This document shows positions 22,560 to 31,126 of a DNA stretch of 64,000 nt, piece after piece. Source of the stretch: Wenzhouxiangella marina (GTDB taxonomy: Bacteria > Pseudomonadota > Gammaproteobacteria > Xanthomonadales > Wenzhouxiangellaceae); the NCBI RefSeq assembly GCF_001187785.1, contig NZ_CP012154.1, forward strand, positions 2,536,501-2,600,500. Reading direction: 5' to 3'. How positions within the stretch are numbered: position 1 is the stretch's first letter; each line of letters starts with the position of its first letter. Under the pieces are notes generated by a model. It was not told where the DNA came from and did no database searches. It saw only the letters and a program-made list of their open reading frames with translations. The translations under genes and the position numbers were made by a program.

Positions 22560-23227
22560 GCCTTCAGCCCATGCTCGCCCTGATGCAGCAGGACCTGCGC
22601 CTGGCCGTGCGCCATGGTGGCGAATCCCTGATGCCACTGATGTTCCTGTTCTCGGTCATCATCCTGGTGCCCCTCGGCGTCGGTCCGGGTCCGAACCTGC
22701 TCTCGGCCATCGCGCCCGGCATGATCTGGGTCGCCGCCCTGCTCTCCAGCCTGCTGGCCCTCGAGCGCCTGTTCCGGCCGGACTACGAGGACGGCAGCCT
22801 GGAGCAGTGGTGGCTCGGCCACCTGCCCGCCTACGGCCTGGTCATGACACGCCTGCTCTCGCACTGGCTGATCACCGGCGTGCCGATCATCGTCTTCGCG
22901 CCGGTGGCGGCCGAGATGCTCTACCTGCCCGACGCCGCCCTGGGTCCGCTGATATTGAGCCTGCTGCTCGGGACCCCCATTCTGTCCCTGGTGGGCGGAT
23001 TGGCCGCGGCGCTGACGCTGAGCACGAACCGCGGCAGCGTTCTGTTGTCCATCCTGATATTTCCGCTGATCGTGCCGGTGCTGGTGTTCGCCACGGGCGC
23101 GGTCAGCGTGGCCGCCGAGGGCTGGTCGCCGAGGACACAGCTCGGGCTGCTGGCGGCCATGTTGATTCTCGCTGTCACCCTGATTCCGCTGGCCATCACG
23201 GCCGCGCTGAGACTGAACATCGAATGA
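22556..23227 (+). CDS. ccmB: Heme exporter membrane protein CcmB
   Basis: 223 residues with six predicted membrane helices and no long soluble domain, the usual CcmB build. FRPDYEDGSLEQW, after the second helix, is the conserved cytoplasmic segment that contacts the ATPase. It is the membrane partner of CcmA. It overlaps both neighbours by 4 bases. Confidence 0.94.
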   Translation: MSLQPMLALMQQDLRLAVRHGGESLMPLMFLFSVIILVPLGVGPGPNLLSAIAPGMIWVAALLSSLLALERLFRPDYEDGSLEQWWLGHLPAYGLVMTRLLSHWLITGVPIIVFAPVAAEMLYLPDAALGPLILSLLLGTPILSLVGGLAAALTLSTNRGSVLLSILIFPLIVPVLVFATGAVSVAAEGWSPRTQLGLLAAMLILAVTLIPLAITAALRLNIE

Positions 23228-23982
23228 CATTCCATACGCTCAAGGTCGCTTTCCACCGCCTCGGCTCGCCGCCGACCTTCTACCGTCTGTGCACCCGCCT
23301 GGCGCCCTGGTTCTGGGCCGGCTTCGCGATCACGGCGGCCATCGGCCTCTATCAGGCCCTGTACGTGGTGCCACCCGACTATCAGCAGGGCGACAGCTAT
23401 CGCATCCTGTTCATCCACGTCCCCGCCGCCTGGCAGGCCCTGGCGGGCTACGTCATCATGGCCATCCTGGCCGCGATCGCCCTGATCTGGCGAATCCGCA
23501 CCACCGAGATCCTGGCCATGATGTGCGCGCCCATCGGCGCCGCCTTCTCCTTTCTCTGCCTGGCCACCGGTTCGATCTGGGGCAAGCCGATGTGGGGCAC
23601 CTGGTGGGTCTGGGATGCGCGGCTGACCTCGATGCTGGTGCTGCTTTTCATCTATCTGGGCATCATGGGCCTCTACGCCGCCTTCGAGGATCGACGCAAG
23701 GGTGCACGCGTGGCCTGTATCCTCGTACTGGTCGGCCTGGTCAACATCCCGATCATCCACTTCTCGGTGGAATGGTGGACCACCCTGCACCAGGGCTCGA
23801 CGATCAATCTGTTCGGTGAATCGACCATGGACCCGTCCATGCTGCCGCCACTGATCTGGATGACCGTGGCCGTCAAACTGATGTTCGGCGCCGTGCTGAT
23901 GCAGCGTTCCAGCCTGGAGCTGCTCGATCAGGACCGCCGCAAGCGTTGGGTCGCTGACCTGCTAGGAGATGACAAGCGATGA
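23224..23982 (+). CDS. ccmC: Heme exporter protein CcmC
   Basis: 252 residues, six membrane helices. The tryptophan-rich heme-handling signature is WGTWWVWDARLTS, flanked by the expected periplasmic histidines (FIHVPAAW and IPIIHFSVEWW). CcmC loads heme onto CcmE. The ATG overlapping the ccmB stop is the right start; the same frame continues far upstream inside ccmA/ccmB but without CcmC similarity. Confidence 0.96.
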   Translation: MTFHTLKVAFHRLGSPPTFYRLCTRLAPWFWAGFAITAAIGLYQALYVVPPDYQQGDSYRILFIHVPAAWQALAGYVIMAILAAIALIWRIRTTEILAMMCAPIGAAFSFLCLATGSIWGKPMWGTWWVWDARLTSMLVLLFIYLGIMGLYAAFEDRRKGARVACILVLVGLVNIPIIHFSVEWWTTLHQGSTINLFGESTMDPSMLPPLIWMTVAVKLMFGAVLMQRSSLELLDQDRRKRWVADLLGDDKR

Positions 23983-24137
23983 TTCCCGAATTCACCTACG
24001 CCCCTTACGTCTGGACCAGCTACGCCCTGTTCGCCGTGGTCGTGGCCTGGCAGATCGCCGTGCCGTGGCAGCGACGCCGACGCATCCTGGCCGAACTGCG
24101 TGAGGAGCGCGCACTGAACAGCGGAGCCTACGAATGA
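23979..24137 (+). CDS. ccmD: Heme exporter small protein CcmD
   Basis: 52 residues, beginning MIPEFTYAPYVWTSYA, with one membrane helix (about residues 12-30) followed by a basic cytoplasmic tail (QRRRRIL), the standard CcmD layout. CcmD stabilises the CcmABC-CcmE complex and is needed for release of holo-CcmE. It overlaps ccmC and ccmE by 4 bases each, so it is translated as part of the chain. Confidence 0.93.
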   Translation: MIPEFTYAPYVWTSYALFAVVVAWQIAVPWQRRRRILAELREERALNSGAYE

Positions 24138-24583
24138 CACCGACCCGCAAGAAACGCCTGGCCATCGTGCTGCTGATCGTGCTCGGAGTGAGCGCCGCGA
24201 CCGCCGTGGCCATCAGCGCGATGAGCGACAGCATGCTCTACTTCGTCAGCCCCAGTGATGTCGTGGCGCAGGCCGAGCCCCTGGATCGACGCATCCGCCT
24301 CGGCGGACTGGTCGCCGATGGCAGCGTCCAGCGCGCCAGCGACAGCCTGGCCGTGACCTTTGCCGTCACCGACGGTGCGAACCAGGTGCCGGTGGCCTTC
24401 ACCGGCATCCTTCCGGACCTGTTCCGCGAGGGCCAGGGCGTGATCGCCCACGGCCGCCTGGACGCCGACGGCGTGTTCCAGGCCGACGAGATCCTGGCGC
24501 GCCATGACGAAACCTACATGCCACCGGAAGTCATGCGTGCGCTGGAAGAGGCCGGTCATCCGATCGAGGCGAGCCAGCCATGA
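24134..24583 (+). CDS. ccmE: Periplasmic heme chaperone CcmE
   Basis: 149 residues: N-terminal membrane anchor (about 8-29) and a periplasmic beta-barrel. The heme is bound covalently through H124 in LARHDETYMPPE, with Y128 as the axial ligand; both residues are present. It carries heme from CcmC to the CcmF/H ligation complex. ATGA overlaps on both sides. Confidence 0.96.
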   Translation: MTPTRKKRLAIVLLIVLGVSAATAVAISAMSDSMLYFVSPSDVVAQAEPLDRRIRLGGLVADGSVQRASDSLAVTFAVTDGANQVPVAFTGILPDLFREGQGVIAHGRLDADGVFQADEILARHDETYMPPEVMRALEEAGHPIEASQP

Positions 24584-26541
24584 TCCCCGAACTTGGACAG
24601 ATCTCACTGATTCTGGCGCTGATCCTGGCCACCCTGCTGGCGACGGTGCCGCTGATCGGCGCCTGGCGGGGCGACACTCGCCTGATGCGCCTGGCCCCTT
24701 CCCTGGTGATCGGGCATTTCGTTTTCGTCGCCCTGGCCTATCTGGTCCTGAGCCTGGCCTTCGTGCAGCACGATTTCACCGTCACCTACGTGGCCATGCA
24801 CTCCAACCTGCTGCTGCCACTGGCCTATCGCCTGTCGGCGGTCTGGGGCGGTCACGAGGGCTCGCTGCTGCTCTGGATCCTGATGCTGGCGGGCTGGATG
24901 CTGGCCGTCACCGCCTTCTCCCGCTCCCTGCCCCAGGCCTACCGCACCCGCGTGCTGTCGGTGATGGGCATGATCTCGATCGGCTTCCTGCTGTTCACCC
25001 TGCTGACCTCGAACCCCTTCGAGCGGATCCTGCCGGGGCCGCCGGACGGGCGCGATCTCAACCCCCTGCTGCAGGATCCGGGCATGATCTTCCACCCGCC
25101 CCTGCTCTACATGGGCTATGTCGGCTTCGCCGTGGCCTTCGCCTTCGCCATTGCCGGGCTGATCGGCGGCCGCGTCGAACGTGAATGGGTGCGCTGGTCG
25201 CGGCCCTGGACCCTGATCGCCTGGTCCTTCCTGACCGCCGGCATCACCCTCGGCTCCTGGTGGGCCTACTACGAACTCGGCTGGGGCGGCTGGTGGTTCT
25301 GGGATCCGGTCGAGAACGCCTCCTTCATCCCCTGGCTGATCGGCACGGCGCTGATCCATTCCCAGGCCGTGACCGAAAAGCGCGGTGCCTTCCCGGCCTG
25401 GACCGTGCTGCTGGCGATCGCCGCCTTCTCCATGTCCCTGCTCGGCACCTTCCTGGTCCGATCCGGCGTGCTGACCTCGGTCCATGCCTTCGCCAACGAC
25501 CCCGAACGCGGCCTGTTCATCCTCGGCTTCATGACCGTGGTCACCGGCGGCGCGCTGCTGCTCTATGCCCTGCGCGCGCCACGCATCATGACCGGCGAGG
25601 GCTTCGACTTCGTCTCGCGCGAGTCGGCTCTGCTGATCAACAACCTGTTCTTCACCGTCTCGGCCGGCATGGTCCTGCTCGGCACGCTCTACCCGCTGGT
25701 GTCGGACTTCATGGGCTGGAGCCAGGTCTCCGTCGGCCCGCCCTACTTCAGCGCCATGTTCATCCTGCTGATGACCCCGGTCGTGCTGCTGGTTCCCCTC
25801 GGCCCGATGAGCCGCTGGAAGCAGGACCGCCTGGGCCGCATTCTCAAGCCGCTGGCCATCAGCGCCGTGGTCGCCATCGTCGGCGGCCTGGCCTGCGCGG
25901 CCTGGTTCGACGCGCTGAACTGGCGGGCGGCGACCGGCTGGATCGGCGGACTGTGGTTGATCTTCGGCACCTTCAGCTACCTGAAGACGGCCCTGCGGGG
26001 CCGACGTCGGGGGCTGCCGCGACACCAGATCGGCATGATCCTGGCTCACGCCGGAATCGGCGTCTTCGTGATCGGCGTGGCCATGGTCGGATCGAACACC
26101 CTGCAGCGCGACGTGCGCGTGGCGCCAGGGGACACGGTCGAGCTGGCCGGCTATCGCTTCGTGCTCGACGAGGTGGTTTCGGTGAAGGGCCCCAACTGGA
26201 TCGCCGACGAGGCGCGCTTCCGGGTCTTTCGGGGCGATCGCGAGCTCTACGACATGACCCCCCAGAAGCGCCGCTACCATCGCGGCGGGCAGATCATGAC
26301 CCAGGTCGCCCTGCGACCCGGAGTGACCCGTGATCTCTACATCGCGATGGGCGAGCGACTGGATGACGCCGGTGCCTGGAGCATGCGCATCCACATCAAG
26401 CCTTTCGTTCGCTGGATCTGGGGCGGCGCCCTGCTGCTGGCCATCGGTGGCCTGTTCTCGGCCGCGGACCGCCGCTACTGGCAGGCTCAGCGCGCCGAGC
26501 GCTCGGTCCCGGTGACCGAAGGGGACGAGGTGCCGGCATGA
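24580..26541 (+). CDS. ccmF: Cytochrome c heme lyase subunit CcmF
   Basis: 653 residues, a polytopic protein of usual length. The heme-handling signature WGGWWFWDPVEN and the upstream WGGHEGSLLLW block are both present, along with conserved histidines. A periplasmic beta domain lies near the C-terminus before the last helix. CcmF takes heme from CcmE and, with CcmH/CcmI, attaches it to apocytochrome CxxCH motifs. Four-base overlaps with ccmE and ccmG. Confidence 0.97.
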   Translation: MIPELGQISLILALILATLLATVPLIGAWRGDTRLMRLAPSLVIGHFVFVALAYLVLSLAFVQHDFTVTYVAMHSNLLLPLAYRLSAVWGGHEGSLLLWILMLAGWMLAVTAFSRSLPQAYRTRVLSVMGMISIGFLLFTLLTSNPFERILPGPPDGRDLNPLLQDPGMIFHPPLLYMGYVGFAVAFAFAIAGLIGGRVEREWVRWSRPWTLIAWSFLTAGITLGSWWAYYELGWGGWWFWDPVENASFIPWLIGTALIHSQAVTEKRGAFPAWTVLLAIAAFSMSLLGTFLVRSGVLTSVHAFANDPERGLFILGFMTVVTGGALLLYALRAPRIMTGEGFDFVSRESALLINNLFFTVSAGMVLLGTLYPLVSDFMGWSQVSVGPPYFSAMFILLMTPVVLLVPLGPMSRWKQDRLGRILKPLAISAVVAIVGGLACAAWFDALNWRAATGWIGGLWLIFGTFSYLKTALRGRRRGLPRHQIGMILAHAGIGVFVIGVAMVGSNTLQRDVRVAPGDTVELAGYRFVLDEVVSVKGPNWIADEARFRVFRGDRELYDMTPQKRRYHRGGQIMTQVALRPGVTRDLYIAMGERLDDAGAWSMRIHIKPFVRWIWGGALLLAIGGLFSAADRRYWQAQRAERSVPVTEGDEVPA

Positions 26542-27077
26542 TCCGGATGCTCATCCCCCTGATCGTCTTTCTCGGCCTGGTCGCCCTGATGGTGGCCGGC
26601 CTGCAGACGGCCGAGGATCGCAAACTGGTCGATTCCCCGCTGATCGGTCGACCGGTGCCGGCCTTCGATCTGCCCGGACTGCATGATCCGGATGCGCGCC
26701 TGAGCAACCGGGATTTCCTGGGCCAGCCCTGGATTCTCAACGTCTGGGGCAGCTGGTGCTGGGCCTGCCGGGTCGAACACCCCTTCGTCGAGCGACTCGG
26801 CCGCGAGGCCGGCATTCCGCTGCTTGGCTTCAACTGGAAGGACGAGCGCGCCGACGCCCTGGAATGGATCGGCCAGTACGGCGACGCCTGGACCGCCCAT
26901 GTGACCGACTTCGAGGGCCGCAGCGCGATCGACCTGGGCGTGTACGGCGCCCCGGAAACCTTCCTCATCGACCACCGGGGCATCATCCGTCACAAGCACA
27001 TCGGTCCGATCGATCAGAACGTTTACGATGATCTGATGCGCCGGATCATGGCCCTGCGTTCGGAGGCCGAGGCATGA
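26538..27077 (+). CDS. ccmG: Thiol:disulfide interchange protein DsbE/CcmG
   Basis: 179 residues: membrane anchor (about 4-21) and a periplasmic thioredoxin fold. The active site is WCWACRVEHP (C74, C77), and the cis-proline region is GAPETFLID. CcmG keeps apocytochrome c thiols reduced before heme attachment. The CWAC dipeptide differs from the CPTC of E. coli CcmG; related proteobacterial CcmG proteins vary at these positions. 4-base overlaps on both sides. Confidence 0.94.
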   Translation: MIRMLIPLIVFLGLVALMVAGLQTAEDRKLVDSPLIGRPVPAFDLPGLHDPDARLSNRDFLGQPWILNVWGSWCWACRVEHPFVERLGREAGIPLLGFNWKDERADALEWIGQYGDAWTAHVTDFEGRSAIDLGVYGAPETFLIDHRGIIRHKHIGPIDQNVYDDLMRRIMALRSEAEA

Positions 27078-27496
27078 GCTCGGGGCGCGCGAGATTGCTC
27101 GCGGGACTGAGTCCGATCCTTCTGTCCCTGCTGTGGGTCGGCCTGGCCGCGGCTTCGGCCATCGAGATCTACGAATTCGCCGACGAGGTCGAGGAGCGCC
27201 GCTTCCAGGCCCTGTCCCAGGAACTGCGCTGCACGGTCTGTCAGAACCAGTCCCTGGCCGACTCCGACGCCCCGCTGGCCCGCGACCTGCGTCGCCAGGT
27301 CTATGAAATGATTCGCGCCGGTCGCGCGGACATGGAGATTCGCCAGTTCATGGTCGACCGCTACGGCGAGTTTGTGCTCTACCGCCCGCCCATCGCCAGC
27401 CACACCCTGCTGCTCTGGGGTGGCCCATTGATTCTCCTTCTCGGCGGCCTGATCGCCGCCGGGGTCGTCATCAACCGGAGACGAAAAGCCCTGTGA
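27074..27496 (+). CDS. ccmH: Cytochrome c biogenesis thiol reductase CcmH
   Basis: 140 residues. A signal/anchor helix is followed by the diagnostic LRCTVCQNQSLADSDAPLA block (C53, C56) and a C-terminal membrane helix (about 111-133). This is the short CcmH, equivalent to the N-terminal half of the E. coli fusion; the TPR half is the separate ccmI gene. It delivers reduced apocytochrome to CcmF. Confidence 0.95.
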   Translation: MSSGRARLLAGLSPILLSLLWVGLAAASAIEIYEFADEVEERRFQALSQELRCTVCQNQSLADSDAPLARDLRRQVYEMIRAGRADMEIRQFMVDRYGEFVLYRPPIASHTLLLWGGPLILLLGGLIAAGVVINRRRKAL

Positions 27497-28665
27497 TTCC
27501 CACCGCTTTCCTGGCCCTGGCCGGCCTCGCCGTCCTGGCGGCCCTGGCCTTCGCCCTGCTGCCCCTGCTGATCGAGTCCCCGGAGCGCCGGGGGATCAAG
27601 CGCCGCCTGCATGCGCTCGACGATCTCGAAGGCGATCTGCCCGAAGACGAGCTCGATCGCCGTCGCACTCGATTGCGGGAAGAGCTGTCCAGCGGCTCCG
27701 ACCGGGAAGGCAGCGTGGCCATGATGATCGGCCTGCTGATCCTCATTCCCGCCGCCACCGTCGGCCTGTACCGGGTCGTCGGCCAGCCTGACGGCCTGTC
27801 GGAGAGCAACCATCAGGTCTACGCCATTCGCGACACCCTGACCCAGCTGGCCGGCCAGGTCGAGCGCCACCCCGAGCAGGTCGAGGCCTGGGTTCGACTG
27901 GGCCTGAGCTACAAGGAGCTCGGCGAGTTCTCCTCCGCTGAGCATGCCCTGCGCCGCGCGCTCTACATCGACAACGACAACCCCTTCATCCAGGTGGAGC
28001 TGGCCGAGACCCTGCTGTTCGGCTCCGGTGGCTCGCAGCTGCCGGACGAAGCCACCGCCCTGCTGTCCCGGGCCGCCGAACTCGATCCGGGTAACCAGAA
28101 GGCCCTTTGGCTGCTCGGCATCGACGCCTTCCAGAACCAGCGCTTCGAAGAGGCCCTCGTTCACTGGGAAGCCCTCGACACCCTGCTACCCGATGGATCC
28201 GTACGTCAATCGGTCCGCGAACAGATCGCCCGAGCCCGACAAGCCGCCAGTGGCAGCGCCATCCCCCCGGCCCTGCCGGCCGACCACCCGCCGATCGCCG
28301 ACGAAGGGCCAGCCGCCAGCGGCCCGGTGTTCCCCGTCGAAGTCAGCATCGATCCGGCCCTGGCCGAGCGGCTGGATGGCTCAGAGACCGTGTTCCTGAT
28401 CGCCCGGGCCAGCCAGGGCCCGCCGGCCCCGCTGGCGGTTCGCCGATTCAGCGTCAGCGATCTGCCGCTGCAGGTCGAGCTGTCGGACACGGATGCCATG
28501 GTCGAGGGCCTGAGCCTGTCCGCCTTTCCCGAGATCCGTCTGACCGCTCGCGTCTCGCGCAGCGGCCGCGCGGAGCCGGCGCCGGGCGATCTGGAGGGTG
28601 AAACCGGCCCCCTGTCCATTCTCGATACCCCGCGGGCCAGCGTTCTGATCGACCGGGTCCGCTGA
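27493..28665 (+). CDS. ccmI: Cytochrome c biogenesis protein CcmI (TPR)
   Basis: 390 residues from a GTG that overlaps the ccmH TGA (GTGA). Two N-terminal membrane helices (about 4-22 and 76-94) flank a charged cytoplasmic loop. A periplasmic TPR region (VEAWVRLGLSYKELGEFSSAEHALRRAL and repeats, beginning near residue 135) follows, then a beta-rich C-terminal domain. CcmI binds the C-terminus of apocytochromes for ligation. It closes the operon; the gap after it holds the pit operon promoter. Confidence 0.9.
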   Translation: MIPTAFLALAGLAVLAALAFALLPLLIESPERRGIKRRLHALDDLEGDLPEDELDRRRTRLREELSSGSDREGSVAMMIGLLILIPAATVGLYRVVGQPDGLSESNHQVYAIRDTLTQLAGQVERHPEQVEAWVRLGLSYKELGEFSSAEHALRRALYIDNDNPFIQVELAETLLFGSGGSQLPDEATALLSRAAELDPGNQKALWLLGIDAFQNQRFEEALVHWEALDTLLPDGSVRQSVREQIARARQAASGSAIPPALPADHPPIADEGPAASGPVFPVEVSIDPALAERLDGSETVFLIARASQGPPAPLAVRRFSVSDLPLQVELSDTDAMVEGLSLSAFPEIRLTARVSRSGRAEPAPGDLEGETGPLSILDTPRASVLIDRVR

Positions 28666-28697
28666 GCATCCGGGCCGTCGAAGGCCGCCCCCGGAGT

Positions 28698-28726
28698 GTT
28701 ACAATTTCGTGACACTTCGATGACAG
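28698..28726. promoter_or_regulatory. Pho-box-like repeats over the DUF47-pit promoter
   Basis: Three 7-base units, GTTACAA, GTGACAC and ATGACAG, are spaced by 4 bases. On the minus strand the last two read CTGTCAT-N4-GTGTCAC, close to the PhoB consensus CTGTCAT-N4-CTGTCAC. The unit overlaps a -10-like TACAAT (28700-28705) and ends 9 bases before the GTG of the DUF47 gene, a position that favours repression. Binding by PhoB is inferred. Confidence 0.6.
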
Positions 28727-28735
28727 CGGTGCCGA

Positions 28736-29416
28736 GTGGATCAAGTCGGCTACATTTCCAGAATCTTCGGCGCCTCACCGATCCGACCGCTGCAGCGTCA
28801 TTTCGACCAGGCGGCGAAGTGTGCGCACAAACTGCCGAAGTTCGTTCGCTCCAGCTTCGATGAGGACTGGACGCGGGCCGAAGCCGTGCGCGCCAAGATC
28901 GTTCGACTGGAACACAGCGCCGACGAGCTCAAGCGTGAGTTGCGCCTGCACCTGCCCAAGAGCCTGTTCATGCCGGTCAGCCGCTCGGACGTGCTGGAAA
29001 TGCTCTCCAGGCAGGATCGGGTCGCGAACAAGGCCAAGGACATTTCCGGCCTCATGCTCGGCCGGAAGATGGTCATGCCAGCGGCCATCCAGACCGCCTA
29101 CCTGGAATTTCTCGAGCGCAACCTCGACGCGGTCAGCCAGGCCCGCAAGGCCGTCCACGAGCTCGACCAGCTGTTCGAATCGGGTTTTCGCGGATCGGAG
29201 ATCGATCTGCTCGTCGACATGACCGAAGAACTCGGCCGGATCGAAGATCAGAGCGATGACCTCCAGATCGATCTACGAGCCCAGCTGTTCGCCATCGAAT
29301 CCGAGCTGCCACCGATCGACGCCATGTTCATCTACAGGATCATCGACTGGACCGGCGACCTGGGCGACATTGCCCAGCGGGTGGGATCGCGCCTCCACAT
29401 GATGATCGCCCGCTAG
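28736..29416 (+). CDS. DUF47/PhoU-like protein partnered with Pit transporter
   Basis: 226 residues, almost entirely helical, of the TIGR00153/DUF47 family, which is PhoU-like. Acidic-helix motifs such as EHSADELKRELRLHLPKS and the C-terminal DWTGDLGDIAQRVGSRLHMM are characteristic. These proteins are regularly encoded just upstream of Pit phosphate transporters and are thought to control them. The GTG at 28736 fits the family N-terminus (VGYISRIFG); the ATG at 28720 is in another frame. No strong Shine-Dalgarno precedes it. Confidence 0.88.
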   Translation: MDQVGYISRIFGASPIRPLQRHFDQAAKCAHKLPKFVRSSFDEDWTRAEAVRAKIVRLEHSADELKRELRLHLPKSLFMPVSRSDVLEMLSRQDRVANKAKDISGLMLGRKMVMPAAIQTAYLEFLERNLDAVSQARKAVHELDQLFESGFRGSEIDLLVDMTEELGRIEDQSDDLQIDLRAQLFAIESELPPIDAMFIYRIIDWTGDLGDIAQRVGSRLHMMIAR

Positions 29417-29440
29417 CGGCGCCAGCAACCGGAGGGGAAC

Positions 29441-30700
29441 GTGGATCTGGCCATCGTCTATATCGCTCTGGCGGCCGCCTTCGGCCTGTTCATGGCCTGG
29501 GGCATCGGCGCCAACGACGTCGCCAATGCCATGGCCCCATCGGTGGGCTCCAAGGCCATCACGATCCGCCAGGCCATCGTCATCGCCGCGATCTTCGAAT
29601 TCGCCGGCGCGGTGCTGGCCGGCGGCGGTGTGACCAGCACCATCCGCAAGGGCATCGTCGACGCCGCCCTGTTCACCGGCCAACCCGAGCTGCTGATCTA
29701 CGGCATGCTCGCATCATTGCTGGCCGCGGCGGTCTGGCTGCTGGTGGCCTCGCGCTTCGGCTGGCCGGTCTCGACCACGCACACGATCATCGGCGCGGTC
29801 GTCGGTTTTGCAGCAATCGGCATTGGCGTGGAGGCCGTGCAGTGGCCCAAGGTCGGCCAGATCGCCATGAGCTGGGTGGTCAGCCCCCTGCTCGCGGGGG
29901 CCATTGCCTGGGTCCTGTTCATGAGCGTGCAGCGCCTGGTCCTGGAACGGGAGGACCCGCTGCGCCAGGCGCGCCGCTACGTGCCCGGCTATATCTTTCT
30001 GGCCGGCCTGTTCATGACCCTGGTGACCCTGTTCAAGGGCGTCAAGCACATCGGCCTCGAGATCAGCGTGGCGCAATCCTGGGCCATCGCCGTGCTGGTG
30101 GGCCTGATCATCGCCGGCATCGGCACCCTGTTCATCCTGCGCATTCCCTATCAGGCCCCGGAAAAGCGCGAGTTCCACTACGTCACCGTCGAGCGGATCT
30201 TCGCCATCCTGATGGTCGTCACGGCCTGCAGCATGGCCTTCGCCCACGGCTCGAACGACGTCGCCAACGCCGTCGGCCCGCTGGCCGCCGTGGTCAGCAT
30301 CGCGCGCTCCGGGGATGTCGGCCAGGCGGCCATCGTGCCGATCTGGATCCTGATTCTCGGCGGCCTCGGCATCGTGATCGGTCTGGCCACCTACGGGCAC
30401 CGGGTGATTCGCACGGTCGGCGGGAACATCACGGCTCTGACGCCCAGCCGGGGCTTCGCTGCCGGCCTGGCCGCCGCCATGACCATCGTCGTGGCTTCGG
30501 GAACCGGCCTGCCGATCTCGACCACGCACACGGTGGTCGGCGCCATTCTCGGTGTCGGCATGGCGCGCGGCATCGCCGCCATCAATCTTCGCGTGGTCGG
30601 CTCGATCTTCATGTCCTGGATCATCACGATCCCGGCCGGCGCTGGCCTGTCGGTGGTGTTCTTCCTGCTCTTCAGGGCCCTGTTCCAGGGCGCCGCTTGA
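29441..30700 (+). CDS. pit: Low-affinity inorganic phosphate transporter, Pit family
   Basis: 419 residues with about ten membrane helices. The two inverted halves each carry the family signature: MAWGIGANDVANAMA near the start and FAHGSNDVANAVGPLA later, plus matching PVSTTHTIIG and PISTTHTVVG motifs. It imports metal-phosphate with protons. GTG start with a strong GGAGGGG Shine-Dalgarno at 29431-29437. It lies 24 bases after the DUF47 gene, as one operon. Confidence 0.94.
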   Translation: MDLAIVYIALAAAFGLFMAWGIGANDVANAMAPSVGSKAITIRQAIVIAAIFEFAGAVLAGGGVTSTIRKGIVDAALFTGQPELLIYGMLASLLAAAVWLLVASRFGWPVSTTHTIIGAVVGFAAIGIGVEAVQWPKVGQIAMSWVVSPLLAGAIAWVLFMSVQRLVLEREDPLRQARRYVPGYIFLAGLFMTLVTLFKGVKHIGLEISVAQSWAIAVLVGLIIAGIGTLFILRIPYQAPEKREFHYVTVERIFAILMVVTACSMAFAHGSNDVANAVGPLAAVVSIARSGDVGQAAIVPIWILILGGLGIVIGLATYGHRVIRTVGGNITALTPSRGFAAGLAAAMTIVVASGTGLPISTTHTVVGAILGVGMARGIAAINLRVVGSIFMSWIITIPAGAGLSVVFFLLFRALFQGAA

Positions 30701-30709
30701 GCCCGCAGA

Positions 30710-30985
30710 CTAAAGACTATCCGCCAGGGCCCGGAGGAAGGCGGTCACATCGGCCTCGGCGCGCGGACGGTCGACCCTGAAACGCTCGACCAGACGATCC
30801 GCCAGCTGCCCCTCGTCGCGGCAGCCAGCCTTCAGCGCCTCCACCAGCACCAGGCCGGTGGCATTGAGGCTGATCAAGGCCTCGGCATCCTGATCCAGCA
30901 GCACGCCGCTGCCGTCATCGAGCACGGTCAGCGCCAGGCGACCGGCGTCGAAGGCGTCGGCGATGGTGACAGCAGCGGTGGTCAT
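30710..30985 (-). CDS. PqqD-like peptide/protein chaperone (HPr-rel-A type)
   Basis: 91 residues with the PqqD winged-helix pattern: LDDGSGVLLDQDAEALISLN, then LNATGLVLVEAL and a helical tail with a DVTAFLRAL end. PqqD proteins present peptide substrates to modifying enzymes. The ATG 30985 (MTTAAVTIADAFD) is chosen; an in-frame ATG 60 bases upstream adds a proline-rich, unlikely start. It is divergent from the HprK-like kinase across a 141-base gap with a 9-bp dyad. The pairing matches what has been called the HPr-rel-A system. No radical SAM or precursor peptide is nearby. Confidence 0.75.
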   Translation of the reverse strand: MTTAAVTIADAFDAGRLALTVLDDGSGVLLDQDAEALISLNATGLVLVEALKAGCRDEGQLADRLVERFRVDRPRAEADVTAFLRALADSL

Positions 30986-31034
30986 GGCGTCCTCGTTCCA
31001 TTGCGGGGTCCTGGGGCCCGGATTATCCCGCAGG

Positions 31035-31068
31035 CTGGCCCGCATTGTTCATGAATACAGCGGGCCAG
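31035..31068. promoter_or_regulatory. 9-bp dyad between PqqD-like and kinase genes
   Basis: CTGGCCCGC (31035-31043) is repeated inverted as GCGGGCCAG (31060-31068) with 16 bases between. It is central in the divergent gap, so it could be an operator or an mRNA hairpin in either leader. No regulator is identified. Confidence 0.45.
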
Positions 31069-31126
31069 AGGCTTCACTCCGTGCAGCTTGATATCATGAG
31101 CCACCCCATTCGAGAGCGCCAAGCCC

